Positions 26,339 through 33,680 of a stretch of 43,450 nt of DNA are shown here, in pieces (position 1 is the first letter of the stretch; the number at the start of each line of letters is the position of its first letter). The notes under the pieces were generated by a model that was not told the origin of the DNA, ran no database searches, and saw nothing but the letters and a program-made list of their open reading frames with translations. The DNA comes from Arthrobacter castelli DSM 16402 (GTDB lineage Bacteria; Actinomycetota; Actinomycetes; Actinomycetales; Micrococcaceae). A program made the position numbers and the translations under genes. Location: the NCBI RefSeq assembly GCF_000430705.1, contig NZ_AUMN01000032.1, positions 1-43,450 of the forward strand, in the 5' to 3' direction.

Positions 26339-26501
26339 CAAAACGGGCATACGATCCAAGGCACCCAAGGCACTCGGTGACACCGCAACCGGTGCCACTT
26401 ACTGAGCGCCGCCAACCAGGGACAACACGAGGCTCGAGAGGGATACATCCCGTGCAACAACTTCGGCAAAGGGTCATTCATACGATCTTCGGCGAACGCA
26501 T

Positions 26502-27485
26502 ATGCTGAAATTTTCACTTTTCAGGACGATCAACTATGCATTGATGCTGTTCATCGCAACCAGCTTGGCATATTTCATGGCGTCGGCGTTCCTCAACCCG
26601 CGGAGCAACTACGTCAACCAGAATCCCACACCTCCGCCGGAAGCCATAGATGCAGCCCTGAGCGCCGCCAACATGAACGACAAAACCCCACTTCTGGAGC
26701 GATACTGGACCTGGCTGCAAAATGTGGTGTTGAGCTGGAATTGGGGACTGAGCCCGGAGGGTGCCTCGATCAACGGCGAGATGGCCCGCCGGATGCTCGT
26801 CAGCACACAACTGGTCTTTCTGGCCACCTTCCTCAGCATTATCATCGGTGTGGGATTGGGAATCTGGGCGGCAATCCATCATTACAAGCTGCGGGACCGG
26901 ATAATTAACGTTTTTAGCGTTGCTTCCATGGTGATGCCGGTGTTTGTCCTAGCGCTGCTCATCGTCTTGGTCGCTGTCAGCTTCAATGACACCATTGGCA
27001 TCACCGCTTTCTACGTCACAGGCTTGAGCGAGTCGGGCGTCAACGGGTTCTTCCCCTCGCTGCTCGATTGGCTGCGGCACATCACCCTGCCCACCATCGC
27101 GATGACGGGTGCCGGCTGGTACTTCTATCACCAAACGCAACGGACTTACCTGCTGGACACGATGAATGCTGACTATGTGCGCACCGCCCGGGCCAAGGGG
27201 CTGGAAAAGTCCAAGGCCATCCGCCGCCATGCCCTGCGGCCGTCGCTGATTCCGACGGCGACCGGCGTTGCCTTCAGCATCACCACCATTTTCACCGGCG
27301 CGGTGTTCATTGAGCAGATCTTCGCCATCCCCGGACTCGGACAGTATTTCATTCAGACCATCAATCAAAACAACGTCAATGGCGCCGTCGCAGTGGCTGC
27401 CTTCGGCGGGGCGTGCACCCTCGCCGGCGCTTTGCTGGCTGACATTGTCATTGCGTGGCTGGACCCGCGGATCCGGATCAATTAG
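26502..27485 (+). CDS. ABC importer permease 1 (DppB type)
   Basis: This 327-residue integral membrane protein has an N-terminal membrane helix (INYALMLFIATSLAYFMASA), an extracytoplasmic loop of about 70 residues and further helices. The cytoplasmic EAA loop is visible as YVRTARAKGLEKSKAIRRHA, which docks on the ATPase. It is slightly short of typical DppB length but complete. The ATG at 26502 lacks a clear ribosome-binding site, so the start is a little uncertain. It stands 13 nt before the second permease gene in a three-gene operon without its own binding protein, which is supplied by the paralogous lipoproteins on both sides. Confidence 0.92.
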   Translation: MLKFSLFRTINYALMLFIATSLAYFMASAFLNPRSNYVNQNPTPPPEAIDAALSAANMNDKTPLLERYWTWLQNVVLSWNWGLSPEGASINGEMARRMLVSTQLVFLATFLSIIIGVGLGIWAAIHHYKLRDRIINVFSVASMVMPVFVLALLIVLVAVSFNDTIGITAFYVTGLSESGVNGFFPSLLDWLRHITLPTIAMTGAGWYFYHQTQRTYLLDTMNADYVRTARAKGLEKSKAIRRHALRPSLIPTATGVAFSITTIFTGAVFIEQIFAIPGLGQYFIQTINQNNVNGAVAVAAFGGACTLAGALLADIVIAWLDPRIRIN

Positions 27486-27498
27486 AGCAGGTGACATT

Positions 27499-28425
27499 AT
27501 GACGAACACGAGCACAGCGTCGACGCCGGTCATTGAGCAGGACGCTCGAACCAAACAGCGGCCGATGTCCAAGCGGCGGCTCGTTCTGCGTCGTTTTATA
27601 CGCAATGTGCCGGCCGATATTGGCGTAGTGATCTTCACGCTCCTGGTGCTGCTGGCAGTATTCGGTCCATACATCAGTCCCTGGGAGTATGACGAGCTGG
27701 ACTTTATGTCGCTCACAGAGCCGCCCAGCGCGGAACACTGGCTCGGCACGGATGTGGCCGGGGCCGACATGTTTGCCCTGGCCGTCCGCGGACTCGGCAA
27801 GTCGCTGATGATCGGGGTCATCGCCTCGTTGGGTACCTCCGTCATTGCCGCGATCGTCGGTACTTCTATTGCTTACTTCAGGGGATGGGTGGAGCGGGTC
27901 GGCATGTGGCTGATCGATATGCTTCTGGCGATTCCGAGCTTCCTGCTGTTGGCCATGATCGTCAGTGCGTTCGGCAGCGGCGCCAATGGCTGGTTGGCTC
28001 TGACCTTCGCCCTGATGATCTTCGGCTGGTTCGGTTACGCCAGGGTGTTGCGCTCGATGACACTGTCCCTGCGGGAGCGCGAATATGTTCAAGCAGCCAA
28101 ATACATGGGTGTACCCTCAGCCAAGGTCATCACCCGGCACCTCATCCCGAATCTGGGTTCCATCCTGATTATTCAGTTCGTGCTCGGCGTAGTGGTCTCA
28201 GTGCTGGCCGAAACCGGTCTGTCGTTCCTGGGCTTTGGCATCCAACCCCCTGACACTTCACTCGGGGTGCTCATTCAGGAGGGGTCAGGCACTCTTTTGA
28301 CCGCCCCGTGGATGCTCCTTGTACCGATGGCCCTGCTGGTGGCTCTAACCTTCAGCATGACGTTGATCGGCGACGGTCTGCGGGACGCCCTGGATCCCAC
28401 TTCACAATCTGGAGGCAAAGCATGA
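27499..28425 (+). CDS. ABC importer permease 2 (DppC type)
   Basis: This 308-residue inner-membrane permease starts at ATG 27499 (AGCAGG upstream); the longer frame is a read-through of the shadow frame. It has the DppC N-terminal domain with a first membrane helix (VVIFTLLVLLAVFGPYI), then EHWLGTDVAGADMF, the family's L-G-T-D motif. Further helices and the EAA loop follow (EYVQAAKYMGVPSAKVITRH), then LSFLGFGIQPPDTSLG near the end. Its stop overlaps the ATPase start (ATGA). It forms the heterodimeric pore with permease 1. Confidence 0.94.
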   Translation: MTNTSTASTPVIEQDARTKQRPMSKRRLVLRRFIRNVPADIGVVIFTLLVLLAVFGPYISPWEYDELDFMSLTEPPSAEHWLGTDVAGADMFALAVRGLGKSLMIGVIASLGTSVIAAIVGTSIAYFRGWVERVGMWLIDMLLAIPSFLLLAMIVSAFGSGANGWLALTFALMIFGWFGYARVLRSMTLSLREREYVQAAKYMGVPSAKVITRHLIPNLGSILIIQFVLGVVVSVLAETGLSFLGFGIQPPDTSLGVLIQEGSGTLLTAPWMLLVPMALLVALTFSMTLIGDGLRDALDPTSQSGGKA

Positions 28426-30527
28426 GCAGCATTATTACCGCCGATTCCGCAGTGAACGACAGGGCGCCCGACCACCCCGCAGCTCTTAGCGTGCGGGATC
28501 TGACAGTTACCTTCCCCAGCGAGAGTGGGCTGGTACATGCGGTGCGTGAGGTATCTTTCGACATCAAACCCGGCCAGACCCTTGGGATCGTAGGCGAGTC
28601 CGGTTCCGGAAAATCGGTCACGTCCACCGCTGTCATGGGTTTGCTGGACGAAGCCGCGAAAGTCTCCGGGTCGATCCGCCTCAACAACCGTGAACTCGTG
28701 GGTCTCACCGATGCCCGGATGTCGAAGGTCCGGGGCAATGAGATCGGAATGATCTTTCAGGATCCCCTTTCGGCGCTGACTCCGGTCTTTAGTATTGGGG
28801 AGCAGCTTGGCGAGGCCCTGGCGATCCATCAGGACCTGTCGCGCGCGCAGATACGAAAACGCTCCATCGAATTATTGGCGCTGGTAGGGATTCCGAACGC
28901 CGAGTCGCGGCTGAAATCGTATCCTCACGAATTTTCCGGCGGTATGAGGCAAAGGGTGATGATTGCCATTGCCATCGCCAACGACCCGGACGTGATCATC
29001 GCAGATGAGCCCACCACGGCACTTGACGTCACTATTCAGGCTCAAGTACTGGATGTGCTCAAGGTCGCTCAACGGGAAACCGGTGCGGCCGTCATCATGA
29101 TTACCCACGACCTTGGGGTCGTCGCCGGGATGGCTGACGAAGTACTGGTAATGTACGCTGGCCGGCCGGTGGAACAGGGGACGGTGGACGACATCTTCTA
29201 CCGCCCTCAAATGCCCTACACCATGGGACTGCTCGGGGCGGTTCCCCGACCCCATGAGACCGATTCCGCCCGGCTTGTGCCGGTGCAAGGCAACCCTCCT
29301 TCGATGGTGGACCTGCCACCCGGCTGCCCCTTCGCCCCGCGCTGTCCGCTGGTGGAAGACCGGTGCCGTGAAGCCGAACCCCCGCTGACCGGTACATCGG
29401 CCGACGACAAACACCTGGTAGCCTGTGTACGCTCCGAGGAAATCGTACAACGGGAACTGAGCTACAAGGATATCTATCCAGTCCCGGAAACGCTTCCGTC
29501 GATCCTGGCGGACACGCAGCGCCTGGAACGGGATCCCATACTCGAAGTCAGAAACCTGAAGCGGCATTTCCCACTGACCAGCGGACGGTTCCTCCGGCGC
29601 CGCACCGGCACAGTGCGGGCCGTCGACGGCGTAACCTTCGATATCCACCAAGGCGAAACTCTGGCGCTGGTGGGCGAATCAGGCTGCGGCAAGACAACCA
29701 CCTTGCATTCGATCATGGAACTGATGCCGCCGGAGGCAGGCAGCATCCAGGTGATGGGCAAGGACGTGCAAGAGCTTAAGAGTCGCAGGGAAAGGCTGCA
29801 GATCCGCAATGACCTGCAGATCGTCTTCCAGGACCCTGTTGCGTCCCTGGACCCCCGGATGACCGTGTACGAGATTCTTGCCGAGCCACTGGCCACCCAG
29901 GGGCGGAAGAAGGAGCAGGTCTCAGCACGCGTCGATGAATTGATGGAGCTGGTCGGGTTGGAATCCGGTCATGCTGACCGTTTTCCGCAGCATTTCTCGG
30001 GCGGGCAGCGGCAGCGCATCGGGATCGCGCGGGCGTTGGCAGTCGAGCCGAAGCTCGTGGTGCTGGATGAGCCCGTCTCAGCCCTGGACGTGTCAATTCA
30101 AGCCGGCATCATTAACCTGCTCGAAGATCTGCAAGCCGGGTTGGGTGTTTCCTTCCTCTTCGTTGCCCATGACCTCTCGGTAGTGCGGCACCTGACCAAT
30201 CGTATTGCCGTGATGTACCTGGGACAGGTCATTGAGCTCGGCGAGGTTGAGCAGGTGTTCAACCATCCGACCCACCCCTACACCCACGCACTGCTCTCCG
30301 CAGCGCCGATTCCGGACCCCGAGGTGGAGCGAAACCGGGAGCGGGTGATGCTCAGCGGAGACCTTCCCAGTCCGAGTGAACCGAATGTGGGGTGCCCGTT
30401 CACCAGCCGCTGCCCGAAATACCGCGATGTGCTCGCAGACGAGGACCGGAAGCAGTGCGATGAGGTGGAACCACAGCTGGTCGGTACCGAAGCCGAACAC
30501 AGACAGGCATGTCACTACCCCTTGTAG
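28422..30527 (+). CDS. Fused double ABC ATPase (DppD-DppF type)
   Basis: This 701-residue protein has two complete nucleotide-binding domains in tandem. The first has GESGSGKS (Walker A), FSGGMRQRV (signature) and VIIADEPTTALD (Walker B). The second has GESGCGKTT, FSGGQRQRIGIARAL and LVVLDEPVSALD. Each is followed by the oligopeptide-type C-terminal Cys segment (CPFAPRCP and CPFTSRCP), found in dipeptide/oligopeptide transporters and sometimes linked to an iron-sulfur site. One protein therefore replaces the usual DppD plus DppF pair, a common actinobacterial fusion. ATG 28422 overlaps the permease stop. Both halves keep their catalytic motifs, so both sites should hydrolyse ATP. Confidence 0.95.
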   Translation: MSSIITADSAVNDRAPDHPAALSVRDLTVTFPSESGLVHAVREVSFDIKPGQTLGIVGESGSGKSVTSTAVMGLLDEAAKVSGSIRLNNRELVGLTDARMSKVRGNEIGMIFQDPLSALTPVFSIGEQLGEALAIHQDLSRAQIRKRSIELLALVGIPNAESRLKSYPHEFSGGMRQRVMIAIAIANDPDVIIADEPTTALDVTIQAQVLDVLKVAQRETGAAVIMITHDLGVVAGMADEVLVMYAGRPVEQGTVDDIFYRPQMPYTMGLLGAVPRPHETDSARLVPVQGNPPSMVDLPPGCPFAPRCPLVEDRCREAEPPLTGTSADDKHLVACVRSEEIVQRELSYKDIYPVPETLPSILADTQRLERDPILEVRNLKRHFPLTSGRFLRRRTGTVRAVDGVTFDIHQGETLALVGESGCGKTTTLHSIMELMPPEAGSIQVMGKDVQELKSRRERLQIRNDLQIVFQDPVASLDPRMTVYEILAEPLATQGRKKEQVSARVDELMELVGLESGHADRFPQHFSGGQRQRIGIARALAVEPKLVVLDEPVSALDVSIQAGIINLLEDLQAGLGVSFLFVAHDLSVVRHLTNRIAVMYLGQVIELGEVEQVFNHPTHPYTHALLSAAPIPDPEVERNRERVMLSGDLPSPSEPNVGCPFTSRCPKYRDVLADEDRKQCDEVEPQLVGTEAEHRQACHYPL

Positions 30528-30581
30528 AGCCCAATATCAGCGCAAACAGCAACGAAGCCTGAACGAGTTTCAACCCCGCGC

Positions 30582-30610
30582 CGGCCCGGTAACTTTGGGG
30601 TGCCGGGCCG
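30582..30610. terminator. Hairpin after the importer operon
   Basis: CGGCCCGG (30582-30589) pairs with CCGGGCCG (30603-30610) around a 13-nt loop, 55 bp after the ATPase stop. The 323-bp gap otherwise holds only the promoter of the next gene. It probably separates importer-operon transcription from the second binding protein. Confidence 0.5.
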
Positions 30611-30753
30611 CAGGACGTAGGGCTGGCTGCCTTTTTCCACCCCCTCGACAAATCGCTCATAACAATCAGGTAACAGGACTATGAAGTGTGTGATTTGTAA
30701 CACTGCGCTGCTGCCCGGAGCCGCGATCTCAATTCGACTATCGCTGGCAAATA

Positions 30754-30809
30754 GACCACACAAAGTAGTTATTGACACGGGGCAAACTGGTATATAGCGT
30801 CCGACACTA
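30754..30809 (+). promoter_or_regulatory. Promoter of binding lipoprotein 2 with shared island element
   Basis: GACCACACAAAGTA, TTGACA (30772-30777), 15 bp, TATAGC (30793-30798) and GTCCGACACTA. It aligns without gaps to 26283-26338, and its 3' half aligns to the minus strand at 24313-24328. A 15-bp spacer is short for an ordinary sigma-70-type promoter, so an activator such as the island LysR is plausible. Confidence 0.7.
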
Positions 30810-30850
30810 AGACTTTCGCCGGAGGGGACAACGAGAGAGGTAGCGGTCAG

Positions 30851-32602
30851 ATGAAAATCACTCGGAGGATTGTCGGCGTCGTGATGGCGTCGGCACTTGC
30901 CCTTACCGGCTGTAGCGGCGGTGAGGCTACGAATACCGGACCCACGGGCGAAGCGATCAAAGAGCAGCCGCCGGACGGCGTGCCTGCCTCGTATCAAGGT
31001 AAGCTTCCGATGCCGGAAGCGGGCGAGGCCTACAATAATCCCACTGACCGGGAAGACATTCGGGACGGAGGAGAACTTCGGCTGGCAATCGGTGACCTTG
31101 GCCCACAATTCAACGTCAATCACGTGGCCGGCAACACCGTCTACACTGGTACGCTGATGAATTACCTGGCTCCGCAGCCATGGATGTTGACCGTTGACGG
31201 GAAACCGTCTCTCAACGAGGACTACCTGCTCTCAGCCGAAGTCACCAGCGAAGAACCTATGGTGGTTGAGTATGAGATCAATCCGAATGCGGTGTGGAAC
31301 GACGGCACGCCGATTGATTGGACCGCGTTCGAAGCCACCTGGACCGCCATGAATGGCGAGAACGAGAAATTCCAGCCATACAGCACGGACGGCTACAGCA
31401 ATATTGAGAGCGTCGAACAGGGCGAAACCCCCAAGCACGTGGTTGTGACCTTCGAGACCCCGTTCTATCCATTTGAATCGCTCTTCAGCAATTCCCGGCT
31501 GCTGCACCCCGACAACGCGGATCCCAAGGTATTCAATGAGGCCTGGGTGGAAGAGATCCCGACCGATATGCTCTCCGGCCCGTATATTGTGAAGAACTAC
31601 AACAAAACCAGCGAGACCATCACCCTGGTTCCCAACCCCAACTGGTGGGGGGACCCACCGAAGCTGGACCGAATTACCTTCACCGTGATGGACCCGTCCG
31701 CCAGCATCAACGCATTCGTCAACGGAGAACTGGATTCCACGAGCGTCGCTACGGCCGACCGGCTGGAACAAGTGCAAGGAATGGACCCCGGCGAAGCGAT
31801 GATTCGCCGTGGAATCAATACCAATACCAATGTCTATGTACTGCGTAAAAAGGATGAGGGTTTTTTTGCTGATGATGCGGCGCGCAAGGCGGTATTTCTC
31901 GGCACCAACCGCCAGCAACTGTCCGAGATTGAGTTCCGAGGGCTCGACTGGGAGGAAGAGCCACCTGGCTCCGTGTTAATGCGTCCATTCCAGGCCGGCT
32001 ACGAAGACAATATTGCAGACTTGCACTTCGACCCGAAAGCGGCGAAACAGACCCTGGAGGAGGCTGGCTGGGTCGAAGGCGAGGACGGCATCCGCACCAA
32101 AGAGGGCGAACGAGCCACCTTTGATCTCGTCAACTTCGGTGACTCTGCTTTGACTGCTGCCCTGGCTCGTGCCCAACAGCAGATGATGAAAGAGATCGGT
32201 ATCGATATGGTTATTGACAATCGGCCGGGTACCGAATTCAGCACTACGCTTTCCGAAGGCAGGTACGACATGCTTTCCATGTACTGGGCCTTTGGGGGCG
32301 CTCCTTTCGGATACGCGGACTCTGCTTGCCAACTCTATTGCTCAGACAGCGCCAGTAACTATCCGGGCGTGGGAAATGAAGAGCTCGATAAGGAGCTGAA
32401 AGCGATCTCGACCATCAAGGATCCGGAAAAAGCAAAAGCGGCTGCAAACGAAGCTGAGTCGGAGGCGTTACATCTGTTTGGCACCTTCCCACGGTCCACC
32501 GGACCGCTCATGACCGCAGTGCGAACCGGTCTGGCCAACTGGGGCCCCGCGGGATTTTTGACTGTTCCTGCCGAAGACATTGGCTGGGAGAAGGAAAGCT
32601 AA
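30851..32602 (+). CDS. ABC transporter substrate-binding lipoprotein 2 (family 5)
   Basis: This 583-residue lipoprotein has the signal peptide MKITRRIVGVVMASALALTGC with lipobox LALTGC. It carries the same family 5 landmarks as lipoprotein 1 and is a clear paralogue along its whole length. The best-conserved block, from VWNDGTPIDW to IESVEQG, is identical in protein and nearly so in DNA. It differs in the ligand-facing C-terminal half and has a small insertion (SLFSNSRLLHPD versus SLFGRLLHPD), so the two proteins may present related but different ligands to one importer. It is expressed from its own promoter, and the next region downstream is a decayed sulfatase. Confidence 0.95.
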   Translation: MKITRRIVGVVMASALALTGCSGGEATNTGPTGEAIKEQPPDGVPASYQGKLPMPEAGEAYNNPTDREDIRDGGELRLAIGDLGPQFNVNHVAGNTVYTGTLMNYLAPQPWMLTVDGKPSLNEDYLLSAEVTSEEPMVVEYEINPNAVWNDGTPIDWTAFEATWTAMNGENEKFQPYSTDGYSNIESVEQGETPKHVVVTFETPFYPFESLFSNSRLLHPDNADPKVFNEAWVEEIPTDMLSGPYIVKNYNKTSETITLVPNPNWWGDPPKLDRITFTVMDPSASINAFVNGELDSTSVATADRLEQVQGMDPGEAMIRRGINTNTNVYVLRKKDEGFFADDAARKAVFLGTNRQQLSEIEFRGLDWEEEPPGSVLMRPFQAGYEDNIADLHFDPKAAKQTLEEAGWVEGEDGIRTKEGERATFDLVNFGDSALTAALARAQQQMMKEIGIDMVIDNRPGTEFSTTLSEGRYDMLSMYWAFGGAPFGYADSACQLYCSDSASNYPGVGNEELDKELKAISTIKDPEKAKAAANEAESEALHLFGTFPRSTGPLMTAVRTGLANWGPAGFLTVPAEDIGWEKES

Positions 32603-32719
32603 GAGCTTCATCACTCCCTGTCGGAAGGCCAGGAATGTTGGGCGCAGCGGGTCATCGGTGCAGTTCACCCACGCCGCGACCCGCGCTTGTACCGGCGTGA
32701 GAACGTCACTGTAATGTAG

Positions 32720-33614
32720 CCCTAATCCCCCTTCTGCAGCGCATTTCATATCTTCGCTTGACGGCGGTCTCGTGGAAGATGGTAATAACTCCGAACGGTG
32801 AGTGATGGTTTGTCACAGCAGGAGCGGCAGCAGAGACCGTCCGTCGATGCCGTCCAGGGCACCGATCGCGGCGACGTCGCAGAATTGGGAATAGATCGAG
32901 CATGCTGGCGAAAGCGTTCGTCTGCACCGACCCGGGCCACCGCGTGATTAGCGGCGTCATTATGCTATGCGTAGATAGCAGTTGGCTTTCGCAATGGGGA
33001 ACGACATGCCATTGTCGGCGGACTTGGGGCTCCTCTCGCACGGTCAGCACGCCGTCGGCGCAACGCCGCGAGGAATTGAGGTATTCGGCATACTCGAGCC
33101 GTATGTCTTCGAGGAACCCTGGAGAATCGACTTCGTCTTCGGGCCCCGATTCCCGGGATGGAGCGGGAATTTCGGCCCGCAAGGCTGCACGAAACTCCTC
33201 CTGTTCCTGCTCACTGCCGTGGAATCGGTGGTGCGTGTCATGGTGCATTGACCATGAAGAACCAAGGCGCGCCCGGGGTTGGCGCTTCCCGAAAAAAGCC
33301 AGTGCCGCATCCTTGTATCGTTGAGCGTCGCGGCCCAGTCTGAGCTCCGCGCATGTCACGGCGGAAGGTCCAGTTGAACCGCTCAACGGGTTGGTGCTGT
33401 AACCGCGCAGCTTGAGAAGCTCCGTCAGCACCGGCACATCATCCCGGTTGATCCGAAGCACCCAGCTTCATTCCGATGCGGCCATCTGCAGGTCATGATG
33501 GCCGATCTGCCCGGTTGGCATACTCTGTGGCGCCCACATGTGTACGCCGGAAGTCATTCCTTCGGCAGCCAATTGGTCGCCCGTATCATCGGCCGTGAGG
33601 ACCAGAATATTCAC
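32720..33614 (-). pseudogene. Decayed sulfatase (N-sulfoglucosamine sulfohydrolase-like) lacking its active site
   Basis: Minus-strand pieces in several frames match one sulfatase. They are NILVLTADDTG (metal site, near 33614), IGHHDLQM, an in-frame TGA at 33468-33470, then INRDDVPVLTELLKLRGY. Next are HDTHHRFHGSEQE, IRLEYAEYLNSSRRC, SADNGMSFPIAKANCY (second metal site, shifted frame), TPLITRWPG, MLDLFPIL then CDVAAIGALDGIDGRSLLPL (another frame), and FHETAVKRRYEMRC. The segment between IGHHDLQM and INRDD, which should hold C-x-P-S-R, is missing, and there are at least two frameshifts plus a stop. It is therefore a dead fifth sulfatase gene, of a type (sulfamidase-like) different from the four intact ones. 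Confidence 0.85.
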
Positions 33615-33680
33615 TGGTGAGAGCGCTCGTTCCACTCTTCTTGCTGATCATTCATCCGTTTGTGCCCTTAATCGAAGCCA

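Noticed and set aside
32982-33251. Plus-strand open frames over the 32.7-33.6 kb region
   Set aside because: The minus strand reads as sulfatase pieces in this interval, so the plus-strand frames are shadows.
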